The position numbers and the translations under genes are program-made. Positions 53,049 to 64,000 of a stretch of 64,000 nucleotides of DNA are shown in pieces. The notes beneath the pieces are model-generated. The model did no database searches, was not told the origin of the DNA, and saw nothing but the letters and a program-made list of their open reading frames with translations. Source of the DNA: Gymnogyps californianus (lineage: Eukaryota; Chordata; Aves; Accipitriformes; Cathartidae); NCBI RefSeq assembly GCF_018139145.2, contig NC_059500.1, positions 36,809,437 through 36,873,436 of the forward strand. The letters run 5' to 3'. How positions within the stretch are numbered: the first letter of the stretch is position 1; each line of letters opens with the position of its first letter.

Positions 53049-53757
53049 TTGGCAAAGAATGGATTGAGAGCAGCCCTGCAGAGAAGGACTTGGGGGTGTT
53101 GGTTGACAAGAAGCTCAACATGACCCAGCAGTGCGTGTTTGCAGCCCAGAAAGCCAACCATACCCTGGGCTGCATCAAAAGAAGTGTAACCAGCAGGTCG
53201 AGGGAGGTGATTCTCCCCCTCTACTCTGCTCATGTGAGTAGTACTGGAGTGCTGCGTTCAGCTCTGGAGCCCCCAACATAAGAAGGACACGGACCTGCTG
53301 GTGCGAGTCCAGAGGAGGGCCACGAAGATGATCAGAGGGCTGGAGCACCTCTCCTATGAAGACAGGCTGCGAGAGTTGGGGTTGTTCAGCCTGGAGAAGA
53401 GAAGGTTCTGGGGAGACCTTATAGCAGCCTTCCAGTACCTAAAGGGGGCCTACAAGAAAGCCAGAGAGGGACTTTTTACAAGGGCATGTAGTGATAGGAC
53501 AAGGGGTAATGGCTTTAAACTGAAAGAGGGTAGATTTAGATTAGATATAAGGAAGAAGTTCTTTACTATGAGGGTGGTGAGGCACTGGAACAGGTTGCGC
53601 AGAGCGGTTGTGGATGCCCCATGCCTGGAAGGCCAGGTTGGATGGGGCTCTGAGCAACCTGGTCTAGTGGAAGGTGTCCCTGCCCATGGCAGGGGGGTTG
53701 GAATTAGATGGTCTTTAAGGTCCCTTCCAACCCAAACCATTCTACGATTCTATGATT
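53049..53757 (+). mobile_element. CR1 LINE fragment with broken ORF2 C-terminus
   Basis: About 710 bp of CR1, the longest mobile element here. At 53090-53240 one frame encodes the conserved [10 protein letters not shown] / [16 protein letters not shown] segment. From about 53300 the next frame encodes the [33 protein letters not shown] and [17 protein letters not shown] blocks, ending in [16 protein letters not shown]. These are the C-terminal region of the CR1 reverse-transcriptase polyprotein, downstream of the catalytic core, which is absent. The frame change near 53240-53290 and a missing stretch of about eight bases at 53626-53636 (compared with the copy at 27290) break the reading. The end is 'aaggtcccttccaaccc', then a decayed ATTCTATG tail. 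It is 5' truncated and inactive. Confidence 0.95.
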
Positions 53758-56700
53758 AATCATCCCTGGGGACCTCATGTTTTGCAGGATGCTGAGGAAG
53801 AAATGGACTAGAGGAGCTGTAGCTCCCTTGCAAGGGTAGAAGTTTCTTCACATTCTAGTTTCTTTATCAACATCTCAATGAGGAAGGAATGAAAACAAAA
53901 GGCAAAGCAAGGAATGTTTTTGCAGCGCTGCCTCCCTCTCCTATCGCTGACCTGTGCAGGCTCTCTGTGGACTCCCTGAGAAGGCCGCCTCACTGTTCCC
54001 AAGGGCTATCTAACCCGCCCACATGTTGCATGATTGCCTCCTTCTTCACTCTGTACCACGGACTTTGAGGCAGTGACAGAGTTAAATACTGAACATATTC
54101 CGGTGTTATTGTTTATATCGTTCTTTCCCAGTCTCTTTCCAGAATGTATTTTTATAATCTTCCACTGTAATAGCCTGGCTTGCTAAATGAAGTTTTTTGC
54201 TCTCAGCTACAAAGTAATTTTGCACTTAAGATAATGAAATAAGTAGAACCTGCTAAGTTTTATGTCTTCATTGCCCCACTGGCAATAGGCCTAATCTAGC
54301 AAGCAGAACACATGTCATTAGGAAATGCCATGATGGTGGTTTTAGACAACCCTTTAAACACCGTGTCACTGAGGGTAAGAACTGCACAGGAAAGGACTGC
54401 AGTAGTCATTTCATTAAATGCTTGTCCTCAGAGAGAAAAAGTAGTTACACAGCAGCACAGATGGTCTCCCACTGTTAAAAGCACAGCGGTTCAAACCATG
54501 CAGGAAAAGCAGGGAGATAGAGAGGCAGGCAACGCGAGCAAAGTAATTGTAAGAAATGCCAGGGGTCATGATTTGGGAAGGAGTGGAAGTGCCAGGGATG
54601 CACAGCATTGGGAAGGGGACTCAGAAATTGTAGCAGAAAACTGAAGGGAGCTTGTTTGAGGGAGGGGAGAAAGAATGATGCTGGTTTTGATTTTATTTAT
54701 ATTCATGTCCTGTGCAGAGCACCTGCAAGTGCTTTAGGCTGATGATGGCTGAGGGCTTTTTTTTTTTTAAGATGGATACAGCTTGCCAAAGGAATGTTTC
54801 GGTATAGCAAAGTATACCAGGTTTGGGACTTTCCATGAGGTATAAAATCATTCACAGGATGGCTTAAACTTTGTTTAGACACCTTTTTTCAGGTATTTGA
54901 GCATTTTCTGGGAGCAAATCTTTAGGATTTTGGTCACCCCTCTTGCTATGGTTACTGGACATTACATACATTAATCTTACAGAACTGAGGTGAGATAAGA
55001 AAGTATTATTATCCTATGAGGCACAGGCAGATGTGGCTTGCCCAGAGATACCCTGCAATGACTAACTCCCAAGCAAACATGCAAATTACTGGCCTATTTT
55101 ACCCCTGATTTCATGTCCCTTGCTGTTTCCTGTCACTGCATAAAGCTGCAATCTGCACTGATAGCCTCTGAAAGGGGTAACCTCCCGGTTAATTTATGTC
55201 TGCTTAAACAACTGCTCCCTGCGTTAATTTAGCACCTGTAAGTCCCAGCAGGTACGGTACATTGCTTCCTGTGCAGTCTTGCCCCGTCCTCATAAGCGGC
55301 ATTTTGCAGCTTGTGGCTGAGGGCCAGGTCCTGCTCACAAATATGGCTGGATAAATCTGCTCTACCCACAGACTTATCCCGTCTGCCTTTTCCTCCCTCG
55401 ATTCAGTCTTAGGTACTCAGATGATTGCATATTTTGTACACTGCTGTCCAGTTTATCCTTTTTGTTTTGGTTCAGACTTTATGAAAAGGTCGGGTGTTTT
55501 TTTAAAAAGAAAAAACAACTTTTTTTTTTTTCTTGTACATACACTGTTGGTCTGATGTAACTCTACCAGGATTTCTTCTTGACTACTTCTTGATTACATC
55601 AAGGTCAAAATAAATCATTTCAAGTAGTGTGTGTGCTACAGCAACACACTGAGGCAAGTTTATGTATTTTTCATGCCACAACAATCTTTTAACATCTAGT
55701 ACAAATGACTCATTGCAGTTTCAGCAGGTTATTACCTTCTTGAAATACCAGTAAATTCAGTCTCTTCCTCAGTTGCTGCATAGTACTCTATATTTCTGGC
55801 TATTTCCCTTCATAGTAGAAAAATTAAAAGAACAATGCTCACAGCGGCAGGAGTGCTTTCTCACGCCTGATACCACCCTGCTCCCTCACTGTCCTTTTTT
55901 GGTAATGTTTGGGTTAGGTTTGGTTTGTGAAACAAGCTGTCTGACAGAAAAGTTCCTTGATGTTTGCAGCGGTGGAAAATTCCAATCTCCTCATTAGTTT
56001 ATTTACTGTGTTTTACTGGGGACTAACTGCAGGTTTAAATGCTGTGATTGTTTTTAATGATATTATTAAGAAACAGTCCTGCCACTTGGAAGCAATTGAA
56101 TTTTTTGCAGAAATAGAAAATACTTTGGAACATCAAAATCAAAGCCTTAACTATAAACCAGTCGTAAATTGGCGGTCTGGTTTTCTCAGCAGTGTTTCAA
56201 GGAGTGATTTACTCCTGATGTCACAACATATCTTGCCATGCTTGCTGGAGACCAACTTTTGCTGACACAGACTCACTATGTCAGACACAAAAGAATCTGT
56301 TAGTTCTCTTAATTTAAGTGGGTTTTGGACCAGATCCGAGGGAGACAGAAAAAATAACAGAGGGAAGAGGGTTACCATACCAGCTACGCAATGGAAAATA
56401 ATCTGCCCATGCAGAGGGACGGGAAGGACAGAAAAGGAAAAAGAGAATAGCTTCATCTGTCCCAGGGCGCCCCGAGAGGGGAAGGGAGAGGGGCATGAGT
56501 GTAAGCTGCTGCTCTAGTTTACATATCAAATTGGCTTTGTTTTGCTTACACTGAAATTTTATGGGATTCTTCCTGTTCGCTGCCATTTTGAGAGCTGCTT
56601 GGAGTGTTTTACCATCCTGCTTTCTAAATCTAAAAGGCCATCCTGGCTGAGGTAGGGATGGGGTTATAAGATTGCTCTGTATGTATAAGAAACATAGCCA

Positions 56701-58544
56701 AGATGAAGAGGAAACTCAGGCTAGGCTAACTTACTTGAGGACAGAAAGGGCAGGCAGGTAGGAGAGTTTTTACATCTCCTGTCGAAGCTCTTTTGAAGAA
56801 AAAAAAAATGGTTTATGCTTTCTGGTGTCAGGGGAGGGAAAAAAAAAAAGGCAGAGAGCTACCTTTGCCCTTAGATCTCTTACTGAGCAAGAGAACCTGG
56901 GTTCTTGTCCTACACCTAATGCTTTAGAGAAAAAACAGTTTTGTATAAAATGAATACTCAAGCATTGTCTCTTATGTGTTCCTTGCAGCAGCAGCTGACA
57001 CCCAGGGTGTTTTATAACACATGCCCATGTGCCTGCCTCTACCTTCCACCCCTCCGGACACAGAGGGGTAACCCAAAACCCCATTCAGGCTGTGACAGCC
57101 TCTCTCCTCCTCTCTGCGGTGGCCTGGGGCAAGGTGCTGGGAGAAGCGTCCAGTGTGGTCCCTGCAGAGGAGAGCAGCAGGGTCCCTGCGCAGTTCTGTG
57201 GGAAGAAGCGGCCGCCCAGCTGCTCAGCTCTCTGCAGGCGTGGGCAGCTCTAGACATGCCTTCGGAGATGTGCAAGCATCTGAGGGACACCTTTTTCAGA
57301 TATGTAGCTGCTGTAGGACTGCAGGCATCTCGAGGAGTGAGCAGGTGGCAAACAGGGGTGATGCGGCTCCGAGTGCTGGATTTGGCCAAGTAACCCTAGG
57401 TGCCAAAATACGTACCTTTGCTGGCTTAACAGCCTTCGACTGGCTAGGCAGCTTTCAGGGGCTGTGATCAAAGGGTTTGAGTTTGCTGCATCCACACAGT
57501 TTGTATGAGCAGAGACCCCACTCTAAACCAGACTAGCTGTTTGCCATAGCTCTCCCGCTCTGAGCTTCACTGTAGGGAACTAGTGAATAGTTGGTGCAGA
57601 TAGATGGAGCTTGGAGCATGAATGCAGGTTTGATCCTTAACTAACAGGACAGCATAGACAGTCTTTTTGCCTTCAGTCCTCAGAAGAAATACAGAACCAA
57701 GCAGACTCCCTTTTCCAACTGTTTACCTGTCTTGGTTGCTCATATTGGGAGCTTGGTGGCAGAGACCAGTTCTTAATATGAATTTGCATGCTTTCTAGCT
57801 GAAAGAAAGTACGATGCAAATAATAGGAGTAGAAATTAAGGCATTTAGTTGTTATTTTTGCAACAAGATTATCTGGAGCTGGATTATGCGTGGGGGAGCT
57901 AGTGTGCACTAGATGCTATCCTGCCTTAGCTGCTCTGAATGCAAGCTGTATTGATTCAAAATGCTTGCACATGGTGCAACTATTCCTCCCACTTAGAGCA
58001 GGGCATACCCTATATCCCTTTATTTTCCTTCCAGAGTATTGCTTCATTATTATGCTAAATTGCAGAAAGATCATGAGTGTTTCTTCATCATTCTTAATAG
58101 CTGATTAAGTAGTTTTAGTCTTACATATTCCAACAAGCCCTGTTTAGCAGGGCTGTGTGTTAGCTAATTCTGATGTAGCCACTTGGGTTTAACTTTTCTA
58201 ATGAGAATGGAGCACATCTGTTATATGGAGATAGTAAATCACTTTAAAGGTTCCAGCAGAAGATTAGAAGATCCACCTACACTGTTGGCCTGTACCTATC
58301 ATGCAGCTGCAGCTTGCTGTGCAATCAGTTTTTGTCCCAGTACTGAACTATTTGAAGATTCATGGTTAAATACAAACTTGATCATAGAGTTTACATTCCA
58401 CAAGTGGTTCAAGCAATTTAAAATGAACTTGACCTGACTTTTTAACCTTCTTACCAAGTTATGCAGACTGTTTGTACTGGCAGAAGGATCTAATGGTTGG
58501 GGTAAAAAAGGGAAAGAACAAGAGTCAATCATCTTATCTTAGCT
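53758..58544. other. Non-coding DNA, no gene recognised
   Basis: No supportable exon. It holds T12 at 54757-54768, T12 at 55520-55531, A10 at 56799-56808 and A11 at 56839-56849. A patch near 57030-57400 is richer in GC than its surroundings and carries GCGGCCGC at 57208-57215. Long frames there lie on both strands at once and show no protein family signature. Confidence 0.55.
55005..55056 (-). repeat. MIR-like remnant
   Basis: The plus strand reads 'attattatcctatgaggcac', then 'gtggcttgcccagagat'. This parallels the reverse complement of MIR ('attattatccc... gaggcacagagaggttaag... cttgcccaaggtc'), with a deletion in the middle. The blocks are in the right order. Confidence 0.5.
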
Positions 58545-58622
58545 GAATCACTGATTCACTGTGTGACCTGTGCAAAGCCCTTAGTCTCTGTTGCCTTACC
58601 GACTTTTCTTTTTTAAATAAGA
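58545..58622 (+). repeat. MIR-like remnant, forward orientation
   Basis: 'tcactgtgtgacctgtgcaa' and 'gcccttagtctctgttgcct' correspond to the MIR core 'agctgtgtgaccttgggcaa... cttaacctctctgagcctcag'. They are followed by a T-rich stretch and 'aaataagagtac', where MIR has 'taaaatggggataatagtac'. This is the best preserved MIR-like copy in the window. Confidence 0.6.
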
Positions 58623-58959
58623 GTACTCTGAGAGCCAAATATACCACTTGAAATGTGATTTTCTTGTTAAATTTATGCCTGTTTTCAGAAGAATTATCTA
58701 AGCATGGAACATATTGTACAATGCAAAAAACAACACAGACGTATTGGAAATAAGATGATTTCTCTATTGTGAGTCTTCCAAAACATGAACTGGGCTATTA
58801 GTACACAAACCTTACACTTAGGGCTGCCAACAATTCTTGAAAGTCACTACAGCTTGCGTGGGTTTGGTTGTGACTTTTATTTTTCTCAGAATTCCCTGAA
58901 TTCCCAAGGACTGTGACTTTCAGCCAGTTGATCTCAACTTAAGCTCTTTTCCTCAGAGC

Positions 58960-59020
58960 TGAATCATAGAAGTTTAGAGCCTCAGGACACTTTGAGAGCC
59001 CCCTTACTTGGCCATTCAAC
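58960..59020 (-). repeat. Possible L3/CR1-type 3' end
   Basis: 'gaatcatagaagtttagagc' followed by 'tttgagagcccccttacttg' resembles the inverted 3' end of old CR1/L3 elements ('aatcatagaatcttagagctgg... ttagagatcatctagtcc'). Only the first block is convincing. Confidence 0.3.
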
Positions 59021-60410
59021 AAAGGCATGCCCAGTCCAGTGGCTCTCGCCTTTCTGTCATTCCTGAGAGCTGTCTGTCTCAAGAATCACAGTATGAAGAA
59101 GATGATTAAATCGTGCTCTGTATGGTAGAGGCAGTGTCATGGAGATATTAATTATCCAGGAATCCCTCAAACCGTTGCGAACAACAGCTGCCATTTTGTA
59201 TGCTGTTTCACATCCAGAACATAAGGGAACAATTTACTATATGAACTGCTGTGTTCTTTGCAATAGCTCATTCCGTATTTCTTATCCTTAAATTGATATT
59301 GAGGTAACATGTATTCAAAATGAAAAGACTGCCACTAAATCTCCTGACCCTGATTTTGCCACAGGCCTTAGAGTATTCCCATAGGCTGTGGCTCGATATA
59401 TATGCCACACTTCCTTTAGTCAGAGTAGATTCCTTGTAACTATGGTCTACATCTTGCCACCTGGCTGTGGAAAAAAAAACATACCACAGATAATATTAGC
59501 ATATGATAAATATGCACTGACAAGAAAAGAATGGTTGCAATATCAAGCATCACAATTGAAATATTTTCATTCTTCCTTAAAAACCAGCAAGAAATAATAT
59601 CTTACCCACTTTTTGTCCTAAAGCAATACCATGGGGTGCCCAGCCTGGAGCAAGGAAGAAGGTTCCCTTTGTCTGCTTTCTTCATCTCAGTAGTACTTGG
59701 GCTCCAGTGGAGGTATGGAGACGGGCAAAAGTCACACCTTCCAGTAAGAATGCTGCCTTTTCAGTTCTCTTGGGATTTCCAGGCACAGACTGTGTGTGTG
59801 CAGCTCCACACCATGTCCCACAGTGCAGAGCAGGCTGCCCTTGCTGGGCAGGGCCTGGCTGTAGAAAACTGGACCAGGGATAGGGGAAGGGGAGATGACA
59901 ACCGTGGAGAGAAATAGCTGCTCAAAGAGACTTCCCAGCAAGGGAAGAGAGCTCTGCACCTCCTGGTCAAGTAGAGAGAGGGAAAAAAAAGTGTAACTAC
60001 AGACTCTGCACTTGATTTGAGCCACAGATTTCTCTTTTAGAGGGTAATTGATGTACTCTCTTACCTTTGCTGGGATTCAGAAAAGAACAAGCAAATAAAA
60101 TGCTTTTGAACAAAAGTCAGGTAAACAGCAGTGAAAAGGTCGGTGCTGTAAGTGCATAGGGAGTGCTGCTGATCTGGTGAATAGAAACAAGCCACTGGGG
60201 TCACGAGCATGACTGGGTGTCTGTATAATCTTCCATTACCCAGAGAACTCAGGCTCCTCTCTGTTAGTGTCCATTTAGTCCTTCAGCGTGAACAGCACTG
60301 ATTACTTGGCACTGTTCTTTTTACATTACCTTAGCAGCCTCTAAAGAGCTAACCATGGGTGCATGTATTTAATGCCCACTGAAATGACATGTCATGGGTC
60401 TTTTTGAGAA

Positions 60411-60446
60411 TTTTGGTTTTGGTTTTTTGGTTTTTTGGGGTTTTTT
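60411..60446. repeat. GGTTTT low-complexity tract
   Basis: An irregular series of GG or GGGG separated by runs of four to six T. It resembles a degenerate GGTTTT microsatellite. It is not the vertebrate telomere unit TTAGGG. Confidence 0.8.
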
Positions 60447-62589
60447 TCCTGAAAAGGCACTGATGCTAGAATTGTTTGTGAAAAAGGTAACTGAATGACT
60501 CTAGGCACCATTGTGGGAGTGAGGAGAGAGGGTGGAAAGGGAGTGGGTAGCAGAGGAGGAAAAGAGAAATACCATGTTCAGATTTAGACAAGGTAGGAAA
60601 TAGAAAGACAATAGGAATACTGAAAGATATAATGGCCATGAGTTCTCTGTTGTGAAATTATCTTCTCCTCGCAGGCTCATTCGTTATGGATTTTACACCG
60701 CTTCACAGGTCATCCATTCATCTCAAAGGTCACATCAACAACAACTAGCTACTGACTGAAGCCTGGGAAATGACAAATTTATTATTGTAGCAGAGATGAA
60801 AAAGAGATCTTGCATTCACAATCTCACTGCTCTGCAAAGGAAAGTAACTTCTTTGTTATGCATCTTTTAAATCTAAATGTGTGTTTACCTGGGTGCTGTA
60901 ACACACTGGTGCAGGTATAAAACATGTCCAATGGTGTCCTCATTAATTGAATGAATGCTAAGTCCCAGGCCCATCTTCCTCTGAGCCAGGTAGCACTTCT
61001 GTAAGACACGTGGTTCCACAACTACCTCTTGTGGGGTTCTTGTGATTCATGGAATCAGCACAGTGGCAACCACCTAAACTAGATAGACATCAGGTTTAAT
61101 CTGGTTTAACATGCCCTGTCTCCCTATTGGAAGCACGATGATGGCTGGTCAACTGAACTTTCCACTCACAGTATAGGTAGTTTGGGTAAGAGCGATGCAA
61201 GCTTCATTACAGCTACCCAATGGATACTTCAGCCTGCTTGCAAAGTATGGAGGAGTTCAGTTTACTTATCTCTACTGATTCTGTACATGTAAGATCTGAC
61301 AGATCCTAAGATATCATGAGATCCACTGGGAATTTTTTCCGTGGGACATGACATAGATCTTTACCGGCAGCTGTTGAAGTTTCAAATCAGCTACAGAAGG
61401 CCAGATCCCTTGCAACCTCTCTGTGGAGCAGATAAATCATTGAGTGGAGGAAGCATAAGTCCTCTTCTTGCTGTGGGCCGGATTCACTGCTGTGGATGGC
61501 AGTCAAGGGAGCAGCCATCTGCACCTGGTCATCTGCATCAGTGAGAGCAGAAGGGGAGGAGAGGTGTTAGTGTCACTCCTGCCTTCAGCAACCACCAGCA
61601 CCACCCACTCTGCCGCAGTTTGCACCTTCTGCAGAACCAAGGAGCAAGAGGAGAGCGTAGAGGCATCTCTCTGCTTTGCGACAAGGAAATCCCATTTTAC
61701 AAGTGTTAGGACCACACAGAGTGGCTACGGCTGATTAGGGAATCCTTATCCGAGAAAAAAAGTTGCAGCAACCCCAAGCCCCCGTGAAGGGTGGATAATA
61801 CGGCCACATGGTAGTTTCTGCTTGCAGGCCAGAGAGAGTGCTTCCCCTTGTTATCACACAGGCTGATGTTAATGCCCTGCTGCAGCCCCTGGCTAACAGA
61901 CTGGCTGCATGTCTCAGAGCTGGATTTGGGGTTCAGCTCTGCCCCCACCTCTGCCTGGCTCCACAGCAATTCTTGTCCACCTGTGGAGCATCATAAGAGT
62001 CCCAAGAACCAGAGGCAGAGATCACTGCTTCTTTACCAAAGAGCAGGGTAATATTTAGCCATTTCTCACCTCACAGATACAGACTGAGAATGCTGCAGTA
62101 ACATTTCCTGACTCATAAAGCAGCAAAAAGCCAGTGCTACCCCTAAAAAGTGTCCACCTGGGCCACTTGCAGAAAGGGTGTGATGGTTACTGCCCAGACT
62201 CGTCCTCATTTATTTCATGTTGGAGAGAAGGCAATGGGGTACAAGTATTATTGTGTGCATTTGGAAAATGGTGACGCTGGGGTTTTTTGTAGCTTTCTTG
62301 TTTTGATTTTAAACTGTGATGCTATGCCACTTCTATGCCAGAAGCTTCAAAAATAGGTCTGGGGGAGTGAGAGGAATAGAAGGGGTCAAAATCTGGGAAA
62401 CAAGAAGAAAGGAAGTCCTCAGAACTCTATTATAAAGTGTTACTAATGTTAAACTAAGGGAAAAGTGAAGGCCTACTTCTGCTGCACCCTTCCTGGGCAC
62501 AACAGGTCACTTTTCATTTCTAAGATAAATTCCACATTTTTTAGTGTCCTCTAATTTCAAAGCATTTTTTCAAGGTGAAAAAAGCATCA

Positions 62590-62670
62590 TCCATATTTAA
62601 TTCATGGGAAACAACAGCTGGAAGATCTGTTCAAGGTCACACGGCAGGTGAATTTCAGAAACTGGAAAGA
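62590..62670 (-). repeat. MIR-like remnant
   Basis: 'atgggaaacaacagctggaa' is followed by 'gttcaaggtcacacggcagg' and 'tgaatttcagaaactgg'. The central 'caaggtcacac-gcaggtga' block is an almost exact match to the inverted MIR core ('ccaaggtcacacagcaggtg'). Confidence is good for the core and weaker for the edges. Confidence 0.6.
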
Positions 62671-64000
62671 AAATAAACCAGTATGATTTTGAGTATCTTC
62701 CCCTGATCACTGGCTCACGCAGCTTTCCCTTGGGAGACGGTGGCTCTCATTGTCTGTTCAGTCATAGGACAGGCTCTGCATCTAATGGGAGGTGGAAACA
62801 ATGCCCCATCTGCATCCCAGTTCAGCCATAGCTTTTAAACGTGCACCTATTCTTTCCAAGACGGCTTCCCTGAGAGTGCCGCACAGTCTGCAGAACATAC
62901 AGTAGGACAAGCTCATTGCTTTCTAGAAAAACTCTCTGAGAAAGAAGGATAACACTTTATTGCTATAATAAAGGTCATGACACTGCTTTCTTATATTCAC
63001 GCTATATTTTTAGAAAGCTCACACAGCCCAGATCACAAAAATAACAAATCTCCATGAGAATGTTGAGGCTTCATCTTGCAGGCAGTTTACATTGTTAAAC
63101 TACTCTAAGTCACACTAAGATTTCACAGTCTTAATCAACTGTTGATTTTAATTGTTAAGTGTAATCCATCTGTTCCAGGCTAGCAATGAAATTAGGATGG
63201 CTTGTTGTATTGCATTAGCCACTACAAGCTCTAAGCAGAGAACTGATCCTTGGCCCACGAAGCACACAGCAAAAAAGCGTCCTCTCCCAAACATCGACAT
63301 GTCTCAAGAATTGTTCTACACCTTGCAGGATGGAGGGGCCTTGAGTGCACTCTTGCGTGCTAACCCTATTTGTGTCAACATCCTCATCAAAGAACCCCTG
63401 AAGCTCAGAGCTCCTTTACCACGGCTGATGCTGCTGGGCCTTCTTTTCCCCAGGACCCTGTCCTAGGAGGCTGATGCCTCCTATCACCCTTCACTCGTCC
63501 AGTCCTGATCTCACTGTAGGGGAATTGCTCTGCTACATTTCACCAGAAGGAGCTTTCACCAGGCAGAGAGCAGAAGAGGAATAGCCTATGTTAATGATTC
63601 AAGCAAGCCTCCAGAAAACAGTGGAAACTCATAGGGGCCAAGCCACCAAAATGAAACATCTGGCAGCAAGGGGCAGAAGATGACTATACTTATGGTGACC
63701 AAACATCTCCTTGTTACTGTCACTAGAACAAGTCATTGGAGATTGCTTTTTAATTTACACTTGTAGGCATTGTCTGTTGTGCTCAACCCACTTTTGTCCA
63801 GTATTGTGCTGTGGCTGACCATTTTGAGGAGTACAGCTTTCACTTCTCAGACACCCAGCAGAAAGGGAATATTCTGACTTGTGCAGTCCCAGCTCCCAGC
63901 GAAGGAGGAGGACACTACCATATGACTTCTGCATCACTCCAGAGGTTACCACTTACCAGGTTTATCACTGGCAAAGAGCATCATGAACATATCCTGTAGT

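Larger units (their letters stand above)
59021..64000. other. Non-coding DNA, no gene recognised
   Basis: No supportable exon or RNA gene. A GGTTTT-type low-complexity tract lies at 60411-60446 and a MIR-like remnant at 62590-62670. Frames at 61.3-62.0 kb and 63.15-63.47 kb are short and overlap frames on the opposite strand. Confidence 0.6.

Noticed and set aside
53450..53740. Minus-strand 96-codon frame inside the CR1 copy
   Set aside because: It is the antisense of the CR1 ORF2 C-terminal region and has no independent support.
63152..63466. 104-codon plus-strand frame near the right edge
   Set aside because: Non-ATG start, no recognisable motif, and no splice signals of note. Not supportable as an exon.

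Overview
This window looks like a single stretch of bird nuclear DNA, intergenic or deep intronic. The main reason is three or four fragments of CR1 LINEs with the avian-type 3' end: a tail of ATTCTATG octamers, a 'ggaagggacct / aggtcccttccaac' core, and recognisable C-terminal reverse-transcriptase coding sequence. Interspersed repeats are sparse, no Alu, B1 or L1 sequence was seen, and the DNA is moderately AT-rich throughout. Other CR1-rich sauropsids (turtle, crocodilian) cannot be excluded by eye. No prokaryotic, viral or plasmid organisation is present: no operons, no ribosome binding sites, and no open frame longer than about 150 codons.

I found no protein-coding gene that I can name. 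Open frames are short, occur on both strands, and mostly begin at non-ATG codons, as expected by chance in non-coding DNA. The only one given a CDS entry, at low confidence, is an ATG frame at 14632 that encodes a signal-peptide-like leader and has two possible splice donors. No tRNA, rRNA or spliceosomal RNA gene and no known microRNA was recognised.

Layout. 1-14.6 kb: unannotated non-coding DNA with a 33-bp tandem duplication (341-405) and a GC-rich perfect 12-bp stem-loop (2340-2375). 14.6-15.0 kb: the leader-encoding frame. 15.8-16.1 kb: an older CR1 3' end. 20.4 and 23.3 kb: MIR/CORE-SINE-like remnants. 22.2 kb: an old 57/60-bp tandem duplication. 27.2-28.1 kb: two CR1 ends facing each other. 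30.24-30.43 kb: a 190-bp hAT/Charlie-like element with terminal inverted repeats and a decayed TCTAG-centred target duplication. 31.5 and 38.3 kb: AT-rich palindromes. 47.18 kb: a three-copy 16-bp minisatellite. 53.05-53.76 kb: the longest CR1 fragment, carrying the broken C-terminal part of ORF2. 55.0, 58.6, 59.0 and 62.6 kb: MIR/L3-like remnants. 57.0-57.4 kb: the most GC-rich patch, with a NotI site.

Nothing here amounts to a new multi-gene system. The points most worth checking are the leader frame at 14.6 kb, the stem-loop at 2.34 kb, the facing CR1 pair at 27-28 kb (a possible double-stranded RNA former), and the hAT element at 30.2 kb. Repeat family assignments come from remembered consensus features and were not computed.
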